Source: Lacihabitans soyangensis (lineage in GTDB: Bacteria > Bacteroidota > Bacteroidia > Cytophagales > Spirosomataceae). From it: DNA of 64,000 nucleotides. A model generated the notes under the pieces. The model made no database searches and was not told the DNA's origin. It saw only the letters and a program-made list of their open reading frames with translations. The stretch is from assembly GCF_024343775.1 (NCBI RefSeq), contig NZ_RJUF01000002.1:124001-188000 (forward strand), read 5' to 3'. Below are positions 52,040-60,953 of the stretch, one piece after another (positions within the stretch are counted from its first letter, which is position 1; the number at the start of each line of letters is the position of its first letter). A program made the translations under genes and the position numbers.

Positions 52040-52618
52040 ATGGTATTGCCTTTAAATATCCCAAAAGAAGGAAAGTTCACAAATGATGAATTGATAGCTC
52101 TATGTTTGGCAAATCCAGAATTGAATATTGAAAGAGACGAAAAAGGTCAAATTTTAATAAATATGTCACCAACTTATGCACTTACCAGCTCGTTCAACAG
52201 TGGTTTAAATTTTGAGATTTATAACTGGAACAAAAAACATAAAGTTGGAATTGTTTTCGATTCAAATTCAGCTTTTTTTCTACCTGACGATTCAATGCGT
52301 GGCCCAGATGTGGCTTGGATTTCAAGGGAAAGATGGGATTCTTTGAGTGATTCCGAGAAAAAATCGATACCGAAAATAGTACCTGATTTCGTTATTGAAC
52401 TTCAATCTGAAACTGATAACATTAAGGAATTGAAGCTAAAAATGACCAAATGGGTTAAAAATGGCGTAAAATTAGCTTGGTTGGTAAGTCCACAGTCTAG
52501 TGAAACTTTGGTCTATTTTAATGGCAAGACAGAAACAATACCTTTCGGCAAAACGCTAGACGGGAAAAACATATTGGTGGGTTTAGAATTGGTTATGGCT
52601 GATGTTATTGAAGGATAG
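52040..52618 (+). CDS. Uma2 family restriction-endonuclease-like protein
   Basis: PD-(D/E)XK nuclease-fold protein of 192 residues (DUF820). The motif GPDVAWISRERWDS carries the first Asp, and IVPDFVIELQSETDNIKELK holds the Asp/ExQS block followed by KLKMTKWVKNGVKLAWLVSP with the Lys. These are the usual active-site residues. Uma2 proteins are abundant in cyanobacteria and Bacteroidota, often next to toxin-antitoxin genes, and are poorly characterised. Here the next two genes are a DUF433/DUF5615 pair (44 nt downstream), which suggests a mobile or accessory module. Confidence 0.88.
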   Translation: MVLPLNIPKEGKFTNDELIALCLANPELNIERDEKGQILINMSPTYALTSSFNSGLNFEIYNWNKKHKVGIVFDSNSAFFLPDDSMRGPDVAWISRERWDSLSDSEKKSIPKIVPDFVIELQSETDNIKELKLKMTKWVKNGVKLAWLVSPQSSETLVYFNGKTETIPFGKTLDGKNILVGLELVMADVIEG

Positions 52619-52661
52619 GTCTATGAAAGATTCTATTTGAAATATTTAAAATATAAAACTT

Positions 52662-52892
52662 ATGAACAGGAAATCCCATATTGAATCAAACCCAAATATA
52701 TTGTTTGGAAAACCTGTCATTTTCAAAACCAGAATTTCAGTAGACTTAATTCTTGAAAAATTAGCCTCTGGGGATACCATAGAAGATATTTTGGAAGCCT
52801 ATCCAAATATAAGCAAAAATGACATTTTTGCCTGTTTGCAATTTGCTTCGGAGTCCATAAAAAATGAAGTTGTATTTTCATTGGCATCTTAA
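52662..52892 (+). CDS. DUF433 family antitoxin-like protein
   Basis: A 76-residue protein with the family core ILFGKPVIFKTRISVDLILE, then GDTIEDILEAYPNISKNDIF, a winged-helix fold. DUF433 proteins act as antitoxins of DUF5615 PIN-like toxins, whose gene follows with 1 nt between stop and start. Probably binds DNA of its own promoter and the toxin. Confidence 0.88.
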   Translation: MNRKSHIESNPNILFGKPVIFKTRISVDLILEKLASGDTIEDILEAYPNISKNDIFACLQFASESIKNEVVFSLAS

Positions 52893-52893
52893 A

Positions 52894-53253
52894 ATGAAAA
52901 TTATAGCCGATGAAAGTGTTGATTTTGGAATTATAAAAAAACTTAGGGAAAATAACTTTGAAGTTATTTCAATCTCGGAGTCCAACTCTGGAATTAGCGA
53001 TATTGAGGTTTTGGGAATTTCAAGTAAACATAAATGCCTGTTAAATACTGAAGATAAAGACTTTGGAGAACTCACTTACAGACTAAAATTAGAGCATTTT
53101 GGAATTCTTGTGATTAGATTGAATGAAACTATTAGAGACGAGCGAATAAATCAATCAGTTCAAACTATTATTCAATATTTTGAAGAACTGAATATGAATT
53201 TCTCTGTTTTGAACACTACGAGATTGAGGATAAAAAGAAAAATCACCCAATAA
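52894..53253 (+). CDS. DUF5615 PIN-like toxin
   Basis: The start is taken at ATG 52894 (MKIIADESVDFGIIKKLREN), 1 nt after the DUF433 stop; the frame's earlier ATG at 52864 lies in the antitoxin gene. The Mut7-C/DUF5615 PIN-like core is visible: DESVDFG, an LNTEDKDFGEL motif with conserved acidic residues (TxDxDFG) and ILVIRLNET. Such proteins are predicted RNases of type II toxin-antitoxin modules. Length 119 residues is normal. Toxic activity is inferred from family and pairing. Confidence 0.88.
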   Translation: MKIIADESVDFGIIKKLRENNFEVISISESNSGISDIEVLGISSKHKCLLNTEDKDFGELTYRLKLEHFGILVIRLNETIRDERINQSVQTIIQYFEELNMNFSVLNTTRLRIKRKITQ

Positions 53254-53269
53254 TTTAGTACTTTGAAAC

Positions 53270-54892
53270 TCAATTCACCCTCACCACTTTCCTAAAATTC
53301 ATGACTCCACTTTCAGTTTTAACTTTCAAAAACAGAAAATCATTTACGTTCTGAATTTGGTCAAAATCCACAAAATTTTCACCTGCGGAAAGTTCGATAT
53401 CCTTCTTAAGAATTATTCTGCCAGTAATATCCGAGAAAGAGACCTCGGCTTTTTGAACATTTTGGCTTAATATTTTTACTTGCAGCTTGTCAACAAAAGG
53501 ATTCGGAAATGCCGTAACATTTAGACTTTCAGACGGTAATTCGTTAGAAGTTAGCACAAACTCTTCAGGAAAGTTTCTATCCATCCAAACAAGCCGATTA
53601 TAAATCCAATTCTTAAGTTCCACTATTTCTAAATCCCAAGTAGCAGGAACGGGTTGCGGACTAGGCCAAACGTATGTTCCAATTATTGGCCATTTCTGGA
53701 AATTTCTAACAGCTGCTTCTCCCAAATTTGACTTCAATTCGTCTATTTCCTTAACAATCCTGTCATGGTCAAGCACGCCGCCTGCCTTTCTCTGTTCAAA
53801 ATATATATTCCGCAATTCTCCAATAAATTTGGGATCTGAAACCATCCTTTCCCAAAAAACAGGCACTTGAAAACCATCTCTGGGACATATTTCATTGAAT
53901 TTATATGCCCATAAATCATATCTACTTCCTTGACAATAATCGGCATTACCATAAGAAATGTCATAATCCCAAGGAGGGCTGGCAGTTAACTTTCCGCCTT
54001 TGGAGTCTTTATCTTTCGTGAAATATGAACTTATTCTGTAACCATCAATATTACGAGACACTTCGTTGATAATAAACATTTTAGCAAACGAACTCAAATC
54101 CACATATTGAGCATATCCGTTCAACTCATCCTTATAATCTTTCCCATAAATTGCATCTTCAAATTTTCGGATATAGGCTCTTATATAATTTCGCTGGGCA
54201 TCATTTATGGTCTTTGGCAGATGATAATAGTACTGATTAGCAAAACCGTTGGCATTCGTGTAGTTTGATCTAAAAGTTCCGTAGTTTGTACCCGTGCTTT
54301 TGTCTATTTTTACAATGTAACCACCAGTCAATTCGTCTCCGGCAATATCTTCGGGTTTTAATGTAGCTATATTCACACGGTTTTTGTCCACTTTTATTTT
54401 CTCCATCAAAACATATACTCCCTGATAAAGATTATCTATTACCACCTCCACATACTTGGTCCGACTGGCATTCATTCCCATTTGGCGAGCCAAACTCATA
54501 CTTAAAACGTTGTGCATCAGACTTTTCTCATTGTAAGATGCATATAGTATCCAATCGGCATCTTCTGGTAATCCGCATAATGCCAAAGGATTATTTTCTC
54601 CTTTTTCAGTTCTTAATTCTATCCCCAAGCCTTTTTTAGGAAACATTTGGGAGCTGGAGCCACGATATTCTATACCGACAAAACTATTGTAGTGAAACTG
54701 CGTATCTGTTAGTTGGTTTTCTTTCCCTTCACCATTATAAATCACCTTCAACTCAGCCAATATCTTAGGTTCGTCTTTGATGGTTTGACCTTTTGTGTTA
54801 ATTACAAAAATAGGTAACTTACTTCTACTAAGTTGAGCATGAGCTAACTGAAAAAAGAATATGAAAAAAATCAATAATTTCGAAATTCTCAT
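53270..54892 (-). CDS. CotH kinase domain protein with T9SS sorting domain
   Basis: Secreted protein, 540 residues. Signal peptide about residues 1-19 (MRISKLLIFFIFFFQLAHAQ). The CotH domain covers about 25-400: SFVGIEYRGSSSQMFPKKGL near 65, ADWILYASYNEKSLMHNVLS, and VEVVIDNLYQGVYVLMEKIK. The last about 75 residues form a type A T9SS sorting domain (LNVTAFPNPFVDKLQVKILS ... FRKVVRVN). In bacterial spore proteins CotH is a secretory protein kinase; here it probably phosphorylates or binds surface material, but that is family inference. The stop of the hemJ gene overlaps this start by 4 nt. Confidence 0.88.
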   Translation of the reverse strand: MRISKLLIFFIFFFQLAHAQLSRSKLPIFVINTKGQTIKDEPKILAELKVIYNGEGKENQLTDTQFHYNSFVGIEYRGSSSQMFPKKGLGIELRTEKGENNPLALCGLPEDADWILYASYNEKSLMHNVLSMSLARQMGMNASRTKYVEVVIDNLYQGVYVLMEKIKVDKNRVNIATLKPEDIAGDELTGGYIVKIDKSTGTNYGTFRSNYTNANGFANQYYYHLPKTINDAQRNYIRAYIRKFEDAIYGKDYKDELNGYAQYVDLSSFAKMFIINEVSRNIDGYRISSYFTKDKDSKGGKLTASPPWDYDISYGNADYCQGSRYDLWAYKFNEICPRDGFQVPVFWERMVSDPKFIGELRNIYFEQRKAGGVLDHDRIVKEIDELKSNLGEAAVRNFQKWPIIGTYVWPSPQPVPATWDLEIVELKNWIYNRLVWMDRNFPEEFVLTSNELPSESLNVTAFPNPFVDKLQVKILSQNVQKAEVSFSDITGRIILKKDIELSAGENFVDFDQIQNVNDFLFLKVKTESGVMNFRKVVRVN

Positions 54893-55431
54893 TTGCTCTC
54901 TCTTCTTTTTTTATATTGTTTAGCAAAAATAAACAGGACTATTCCAAAGGCTATTACGCCCCCAAAGAGTTTCAGGAAATCCAAGAAATCTCTAACCACT
55001 GCCAGCAAAACAATGGCCACCAAAAACAAAGTTGGTAATTCGTTCAGCAACCTGTAGTTAAACGAGCCAGCTCTGTCTTCTCCTTTTTCTTGCTTGATAA
55101 TTATGGTTTTGCAGTAAAAATGATAAATAACCAACAATACCAATAAAACCAATTTGATTTTGATCCAAGTTTGATCCAAAATAGCCGGGTTGGTTGCCAA
55201 CATAAGTAATCCAAACAACCAAGTAATGACCATTGCAGGCGTGGAAATAATCTTATAGACTCTCCACTGCATCAGCGTAAATTGTGCCCTCCAATCAGCT
55301 TGTAATTCTTTAGGTTTCTGCTCAACTTCGGCATGATAAACGAACATCCTGACCAAGTAAAACAAACCAGCAAACCATGTAACGAAACCAATAATATGAA
55401 ACGCCTTAAAGAAGGAATAATAATTCAGCAT
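54889..55431 (-). CDS. hemJ: Protoporphyrinogen oxidase HemJ
   Basis: Integral membrane protein of 180 residues that oxidises protoporphyrinogen IX to protoporphyrin IX in haem synthesis. Four or five hydrophobic segments are visible; the first (YYSFFKAFHIIGFVTWFAGL) contains the conserved His and Trp, and RVYKIISTPAMVITWLFGLL a second conserved block. These match the HemJ/UPF0093 family of bacteria lacking HemY or HemG. The start is at 55431, and the stop overlaps the CotH-protein gene start by 4 nt, so both are probably co-transcribed. The charge-rich C-terminus (AKQYKKRRESK) is cytoplasmic. Confidence 0.9.
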   Translation of the reverse strand: MLNYYSFFKAFHIIGFVTWFAGLFYLVRMFVYHAEVEQKPKELQADWRAQFTLMQWRVYKIISTPAMVITWLFGLLMLATNPAILDQTWIKIKLVLLVLLVIYHFYCKTIIIKQEKGEDRAGSFNYRLLNELPTLFLVAIVLLAVVRDFLDFLKLFGGVIAFGIVLFIFAKQYKKRRESK

Positions 55432-55544
55432 AGATTCTATTCAAAATTCAAAAATAATAACAAAATGTCAACGTTTTTTAAAATGTCTGGTATAATATCA
55501 TTTGGACTAATTTTTGCACTTTATCTGTATTTACTAATCTCAAA

Positions 55545-57413
55545 ATGGCCCATAAAAGTTTTATAATACTCCTTTTTATTTCCGTCAGTGTTTTTGCTCA
55601 AGATAAAAAAACACTCATGCTATTTGAGAAAGGCAAGAAGGATTTCATGGAGAGAAAGTATGATTCGGCACTGGAAAATTTTGAAAAATATCTGGAAAAA
55701 GATTCGAGTAAGACAGAGGCTTATTTCCGAATTGCTCAAATTCATGAATCATTTCGAAATCAGAAAAAGGCAACCGCATTTTACCTTAAAGTGATTGAGA
55801 AAGATACTGCAGGGGTTGGATTTGTACAAGCCTACACCTATTTGGGCTCGAGGGCTTTAGAGAATCATCGATTTGAGGATGCAAAAAAATACTTGACCGT
55901 ATCTCTCAACAACACCAACAAAAACTCCATAATTTATCAGCAGATACAGAAACAAATAAAGACCGCAGAATTTGGGATTCAAGCGATAGCCAAACCTTTG
56001 AACATCAAGCCCGAGCCACTGATAGATGTATTGAACTTCAAAAACAAACAGTACTTTCCAGTGCTCACTGCCGACAACAGCACCATAATTTTTACAGCCC
56101 GGAACGACTTAGAAGACGAAAATATCTATATTTCTGAAAGCAAAAATAATGTCTGGGGCAAACCTACGAGTATTTCAAAGGAAATAAATACACCATACAA
56201 TGAAGGTACTTGCAGTATTTCGGCGGATGGCAAAATCATGGTGTTTACTTCCTGCGAAGGTAGAGATTCTTTTGGCAGCTGTGACTTGTTCATTACAAAA
56301 AAAGAGGGCGAAAATTGGTCAATTCCAAAAAACTTGGGACCCAACATCAACTCCAACTTTTGGGACTCTCAGCCGAGTTTGTCATCAGACGGCTCAAAAC
56401 TATTTTTCTCCTCTGAAAGACCACTTGGACAAGGCAAAAAAGACATTTGGATGAGTGAGCTGGACGAAAAAGGAAACTGGAAAAAGGCCGTGAATTTGGG
56501 CAAAAATATCAATACGAGTTATGATGAAGTCTCGCCCTTTATACATGCCAACGGCTATTCATTGTTTTTCTCTTCAAACGGAAAAGAAGGAATGGGAAAG
56601 TTTGACATCTATTTGACAAGCATTAAAAGGGGATTCGGCGGCGAAGTGCTCAATATGGGCTATCCTATAAATACAGGTGATGACGAGCTTTCTCTTTTCA
56701 TTTCAGCTGATGGTAAAAAAGCATTTTATTCGGTAGATAAAAACGAAAAAGTGTCTCTTTATCAGTTTTCTATACCCGCTGAATTATCAGATAAAATTGA
56801 TAGAACCCATTATCTAAAGGGTTTTGTTTTAGACCAAAAAACCAATAAACCTCTTTATACAACCATAGAATTGGTAGACATCAAAACAGGAGAAAAAATA
56901 TCTAAATTCCTATCTGACCCCATCACAGGTGACTATATGGCCATTTTGCCAGGTGATGGTGAATATGTTTTGTATGTAGAAACGCCGAACTATTTTTTCA
57001 AAAGCCTCAAGTTTGACTTTACAAGAGACGATGAAGGCAAAAGATTAGATATTCTGTTGACTAAAATAGAAAAAGAGACCAAGGAAGTTTTAGAAAATAT
57101 ATTCTTCGACAGTGGCTCGGCGGTATTGCGAAAAGAATCAGACATAGAACTTAAGAAACTCAAAGAATTACTTCAGAAAAATGCCTCGCTAAAAGTAGAA
57201 ATATCAGGACATACCGATGACATCGGAAACGATGCTACAAACAAAGAACTTTCGAAAAAAAGAGCGATGGCTGTCGTAGAATTCCTAAAAACAGAAGGTA
57301 TTGTGGCCGATAGAATTGTCCCGATTGGCTATGGTGAGACGCAACCTAAAGTCAAAAATGACTCAGAGGCGAATCGCCAGTTGAATAGGAGGATTGAGAT
57401 AAAGTTTTTGTAG
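55545..57413 (+). CDS. OmpA family protein with TPR and PD40 domains, PorE-like
   Basis: A 622-residue envelope protein with signal peptide MAHKSFIILLFISVSVFAQ. Domains in order: TPR repeats (about 20-125, LFEKGKKDFMERKYDSALEN), WD40-like PD40 propeller (about 150-400, with repeated DNSTIIFTARN, DGKIMVFTSCE and DGSKLFFSSER units), a carboxypeptidase-regulatory-like unit (about 420-500) and an OmpA-type peptidoglycan-binding domain (about 515-622, with ISGHTDDIGNDATNKELSKK and RIVPIGYGETQPK). This is the layout of PorE, a type IX secretion component that anchors the machine to the cell wall. No lipobox Cys is present. It is a good PorE candidate, but general OmpA-TPR paralogues exist. Confidence 0.88.
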   Translation: MAHKSFIILLFISVSVFAQDKKTLMLFEKGKKDFMERKYDSALENFEKYLEKDSSKTEAYFRIAQIHESFRNQKKATAFYLKVIEKDTAGVGFVQAYTYLGSRALENHRFEDAKKYLTVSLNNTNKNSIIYQQIQKQIKTAEFGIQAIAKPLNIKPEPLIDVLNFKNKQYFPVLTADNSTIIFTARNDLEDENIYISESKNNVWGKPTSISKEINTPYNEGTCSISADGKIMVFTSCEGRDSFGSCDLFITKKEGENWSIPKNLGPNINSNFWDSQPSLSSDGSKLFFSSERPLGQGKKDIWMSELDEKGNWKKAVNLGKNINTSYDEVSPFIHANGYSLFFSSNGKEGMGKFDIYLTSIKRGFGGEVLNMGYPINTGDDELSLFISADGKKAFYSVDKNEKVSLYQFSIPAELSDKIDRTHYLKGFVLDQKTNKPLYTTIELVDIKTGEKISKFLSDPITGDYMAILPGDGEYVLYVETPNYFFKSLKFDFTRDDEGKRLDILLTKIEKETKEVLENIFFDSGSAVLRKESDIELKKLKELLQKNASLKVEISGHTDDIGNDATNKELSKKRAMAVVEFLKTEGIVADRIVPIGYGETQPKVKNDSEANRQLNRRIEIKFL

Positions 57414-57535
57414 GCTGCTAATAGTCAAAAAATCCCGTACTAATTGAAGACTATGTGACATTTATCATGGAAATAAGACTCCAATTCTCGAACTTTGCAG
57501 CTCCAAAATGCATTATTAAATAAAGATTATAATTG

Positions 57536-58471
57536 ATGACACAAGAAAAAGTTCAGGTTTTAATATTAGGTTCGGGCCCGGCAGGTTATACAGCGGCCAT
57601 TTATGCAGGAAGAGCGGGTTTGAAACCAGTTATGTACCAAGGCATGCAGCCAGGCGGACAGTTAACTATCACCAACGACGTTGAAAATTTCCCAGGATAT
57701 CCACAAGGCATAGAAGGTCCACAAATGATGGAAGATTTGAGGATTCAGGCAGAAAGATTTGGCCTAGATAACCGATACGGTATGGCTACAAGTGTAGATT
57801 TTTCAATGCCATTGGCTCATAAAGTAATAATAGACGAAAGCATAGAAATAACAGCAGAAACTGTAATCATAGCCACAGGTGCATCAGCAAAATGGTTAGG
57901 TTTAGAGTCTGAGCAAAGACTTAACGGCATGGGTGTATCGGCTTGTGCGGTGTGTGACGGCTTCTTTTACAGAGGAAAAGACGTGGCCATTGTAGGTGCC
58001 GGAGATACTGCCTGCGAGGAAGCACATTACCTATCAAAACTTTGCAAAAAAGTAACAATGTTAGTCCGCAGAGACGAATTCAGAGCCTCGCAAATCATGC
58101 AAACGCGAGTAAAAAACACACCAAACATAGAAATTCTGTTCAATACCGACACTGAAGAAGTATTAGGAACGAATGGCGTTACAGGTGTAAGAGTAAAAAA
58201 TAACAAAACTGGGGAAACCAGCGAAATAGCGGTGGATGGATTCTTCGTGGCTATTGGTCACCAACCCAACACTGGAATTTTCAAAGATTTCTTGCAACTA
58301 GATGAGGCAGGATACATTATAGTGGAGAAAGGCTCAACCAAAACCAATATCGAGGGTGTTTTTGCTTGTGGCGACGCTCAAGATAAGATCTATCGCCAGG
58401 CTGTTACGGCAGCCGGAACTGGCTGTATGGCGGCTTTGGATGCAGAAAGATATTTGGGAGAACACGAATAA
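57536..58471 (+). CDS. trxB: Thioredoxin-disulfide reductase
   Basis: NADPH-dependent flavoenzyme reducing thioredoxin. FAD-binding GSGPAGYTAAIYAGRAG is at residues 12-28, the redox motif CAVC at about 140 (GVSACAVCDGFF), NADPH-binding GAGDTACEEAHYLSKL at about 160-175, and the C-terminal GCMAALDAERYL FAD block. All key Cys residues are present. The start is ATG 57536 (a preceding TTG at 57533 is in frame). Length 311 residues is standard. It ends in a terminator shared with the convergent gene. Confidence 0.97.
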   Translation: MTQEKVQVLILGSGPAGYTAAIYAGRAGLKPVMYQGMQPGGQLTITNDVENFPGYPQGIEGPQMMEDLRIQAERFGLDNRYGMATSVDFSMPLAHKVIIDESIEITAETVIIATGASAKWLGLESEQRLNGMGVSACAVCDGFFYRGKDVAIVGAGDTACEEAHYLSKLCKKVTMLVRRDEFRASQIMQTRVKNTPNIEILFNTDTEEVLGTNGVTGVRVKNNKTGETSEIAVDGFFVAIGHQPNTGIFKDFLQLDEAGYIIVEKGSTKTNIEGVFACGDAQDKIYRQAVTAAGTGCMAALDAERYLGEHE

Positions 58472-58494
58472 GAAAAACTTTAGCAGAACATTGG

Positions 58495-58522
58495 AAAGCC
58501 TTCATTTAACTATGGAGGCTTT
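58495..58522 (+). terminator. Terminator of trxB overlapping the next gene's stop
   Basis: AAAGCCTTCAT (58495-58505), loop TTAACT, ATGGAGGCTTT (58512-58522): an 11-bp stem with one mismatch, followed by T-rich DNA, 24 nt after the trxB stop. The stop codon of the convergent gene (58502) lies within it. Confidence 0.65.
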
Positions 58523-60022
58523 TTCTATTTTTACAGTTTTAGTTATAAAATCTGTTTGTCCATTCTTATTGGATGCCTTGAGGTTTATGGGATATTCGCC
58601 ACTTGTTTTGAAAACCTGAGTAGCCTTTTTTCCAATTAGCTTTTTACCCAAAATCTCCCATTCTAAATCAAATCTCTCCTCCACAATTGCCTCAAATTCT
58701 ACTTTAAATGGTGCTTTTAGGCTAAGAATTTTAAAAGTAAAAGCAACAAAAGGTGGAAAGCCATTATCCCCTCTAAATTGCACCAAATTTAGGCTATCTT
58801 TCATCAAGACCAACATTTCACCATTTTCTTTTTGGGCAATTGCTTGCAAGGAATCTTCTTTTTTGAATAGCACAAAAGGCTCTATATCAATCACTTCTTG
58901 GTTATTATTCAATGAAGCCACCTCAATTTCACCAACTTTCGAAAGGCTAAATTGCTTGCCTTGATAATACTTGGGCATACCAACATTGGTAGAATCCTTT
59001 TTACACAGAAAAACATTTTTAATTGGAAAAGACGACTCCAAACTAAAATCGTCCATTTCCGCTTTCTGTGAATTCAGCATTTTGACTCTTTTAACTACAG
59101 CTTTGTCTTCCCCGAAGTAGAAGTAAAAATAGCCATTGCTTTCAAACTCTGGATCGGCGGTAATATCAACAGCGTTTTTAAGTGAGTCAAACAAACCCAA
59201 GGAGATAAGTTCCTTCGAGAGCGTGATATAGTTAAACAATTCTCCTTTTTCTGTTAGAATCAGGCAATATATCGGTGAAAAATACTCTAGAACGATACCT
59301 TGATGAAAGTCCTTCGCAATATTTAAAATCCTGAATTCAGAGGTTTCGGGCAAAACATTCTGTTCAATTTTAGACTCATTTTTTAAAGAAACAACCGACT
59401 TCACACCGCCAATCAAAGATTTTAAAAAGTCCTGATTTTGAAGACTTTGCATATCTATTTTCAAAGAAGTATAAAACACTTTGTTGGCAAATTCTGAGAC
59501 TCCAATCCAAGAAATAGCTTTGCCCTCTAAACTCATTAGAACAGGCTTTAGATATTTCGGCACAATTGGATGAATAACCTCTACTGAGGGCATTTTCCAC
59601 AATGGCGAAAGACCTATATCTCCCAAATCCTGTACCGGAATGAGGTCCAATTCCTTCCGTTCCGGTATTTTATTTTCAACTTTACCAAAAATCTGCTCAA
59701 ACCAAATCCTTTTGGAATTGCTTCCCTGTATGTCAAAGGAACCAATAACCCCTCCCCCATTTTTGAAAAAAGACACCAAAATTGAATTCTCCTTTACAGA
59801 AAGTTTGGTTTCATCAAAATCTAGAAAAAAAACAGCACCATACTTATTTAAGTTTTCGAGACCATTAACTTCTACTAAGTTGACATTAAATGCTTTAGAC
59901 TTTTCAATCAATAGTTTCTTCGCATCCTCATTCCCTGTTTTATTGGAAAACAAGCAAACGTTTTTTTGTCCAAAAACAAAATTCGACAGTGAAAATAAAA
60001 CTATGATAAATCGTAAAACCAT
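58502..60022 (-). CDS. ThuA-like/PKD composite exoprotein, degenerate sugar-dehydrogenase middle
   Basis: A 506-residue secreted protein (start ATG 60022: MVLRFIIVLFSLSNFVFGQ; an upstream TTG is in frame). About 20-220 resembles ThuA, a GATase1-like fold (FFLDFDETKLSVKENSILVS, then FFKNGGGVIGSFDIQGS). About 230-400 looks like a degenerate glucose/sorbosone-dehydrogenase propeller (DITADPEFESNGYFYFYFGE). The C-terminal 80 residues are a PKD-like domain (FKVEFEAIVEERFDLEWEIL). ThuA-dehydrogenase-PKD fusions occur in Bacteroidota, but here the middle appears shortened and the catalytic residues are not evident. It is 10 nt downstream of miaA. Confidence 0.75.
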   Translation of the reverse strand: MVLRFIIVLFSLSNFVFGQKNVCLFSNKTGNEDAKKLLIEKSKAFNVNLVEVNGLENLNKYGAVFFLDFDETKLSVKENSILVSFFKNGGGVIGSFDIQGSNSKRIWFEQIFGKVENKIPERKELDLIPVQDLGDIGLSPLWKMPSVEVIHPIVPKYLKPVLMSLEGKAISWIGVSEFANKVFYTSLKIDMQSLQNQDFLKSLIGGVKSVVSLKNESKIEQNVLPETSEFRILNIAKDFHQGIVLEYFSPIYCLILTEKGELFNYITLSKELISLGLFDSLKNAVDITADPEFESNGYFYFYFGEDKAVVKRVKMLNSQKAEMDDFSLESSFPIKNVFLCKKDSTNVGMPKYYQGKQFSLSKVGEIEVASLNNNQEVIDIEPFVLFKKEDSLQAIAQKENGEMLVLMKDSLNLVQFRGDNGFPPFVAFTFKILSLKAPFKVEFEAIVEERFDLEWEILGKKLIGKKATQVFKTSGEYPINLKASNKNGQTDFITKTVKIEKASIVK

Positions 60023-60032
60023 CCGTACTCCT

Positions 60033-60953
60033 TTAAATATAACCAAAAATATATTCTAACTTTTCCTCCTTACTTAAACTATCAGGAATCCAATTTATTT
60101 TAAATCCTTTGCTTTCCATGCTTCTAAAAAAAGTCATCTGGCGTTTGGCAAAACGATGAATTTCAGTCTCCAATTTTGAAAACATTTGCTCAAAAGTCAT
60201 TTCTTTTTTCAGAAAATAACTAATGTATTTATATTCTAAACCATAATACTCCAATACTTCAGCACTTACACCAGCATCCAACAAATTTTGAACCTCGGCA
60301 AGCATTCCTTGTTTTTCGAATCTAACTTTAAGTCTTTTGGAGATTCGCTCTCGTCTTATTTCCAAAACTGGATTTAAGCCAAAAATCTTATATTCTATTT
60401 TTGTGAATTCTGTTTTAGAAAATTCAGGATTTTTCAATAAAAAATCATTTATTTCAATGTGTCTAATCAGCCTTTTTCTACTAGAAAAATTATAATCTAT
60501 TAAAAAAATAGAGAAGTTATCAAAAATATGCTCATTACTAAGGCTTTCCAATTCTGACCTTAAAATTTGATTAACTGGCACTTGCATCTTCCAAAAGTCG
60601 GAAATAACTGCCTGAATGTAAAGCCCAGTGCCTCCGCAAAGTATCGGAAGGGCATTTCTCGATTTTATTTGTTCAAAAACCTCCATGAAATCATTTTGAA
60701 ATCTGGCCACATTGTATTTTTCGCCTGCTTCGCAAATATCAATCAAATGGTAAGGAATTGTGGCATCATCCTTTGTGTATTCTGATAAATCTTTACCTGT
60801 GCCGACATCCATATTTTTATAAACCTGCCTACTGTCTGCACTGATTATTTCCCCATTCAGTTTGTAGGCAAGATTTACTGCCAATTCCGTTTTTCCCGAG
60901 GCTGTTGGTCCCAGAATGACTATTAATTCAGTTTTTTGCTCGCTAAAATTCAC
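60033..60953 (-). CDS. miaA: tRNA dimethylallyltransferase
   Basis: Adds a dimethylallyl group to A37 of tRNAs reading UNN codons. The P-loop GPTASGKTELA is near residue 15, followed by LNGEIISADSRQVYKNMDVG and GTGKD, and by ILCGGTGLYIQAVI and KRLIRHIEI (the substrate-binding blocks). Length 306 residues is normal. It overlaps the upstream gene 60943-61713 by 11 nt, so they are translationally coupled. The ThuA-like gene begins 10 nt downstream. Confidence 0.97.
   Translation of the reverse strand: MNFSEQKTELIVILGPTASGKTELAVNLAYKLNGEIISADSRQVYKNMDVGTGKDLSEYTKDDATIPYHLIDICEAGEKYNVARFQNDFMEVFEQIKSRNALPILCGGTGLYIQAVISDFWKMQVPVNQILRSELESLSNEHIFDNFSIFLIDYNFSSRKRLIRHIEINDFLLKNPEFSKTEFTKIEYKIFGLNPVLEIRRERISKRLKVRFEKQGMLAEVQNLLDAGVSAEVLEYYGLEYKYISYFLKKEMTFEQMFSKLETEIHRFAKRQMTFFRSMESKGFKINWIPDSLSKEEKLEYIFGYI

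Noticed and set aside
55464-55566. 33-codon frame MSTFFKMSGIISFGLIFALY... before the PorE-like gene
   Set aside because: It encodes a plausible single hydrophobic helix, but it overlaps the start of the 55545 gene by 22 nt and has no support beyond being open. It could be a small membrane protein; proteomics or conservation would be needed.
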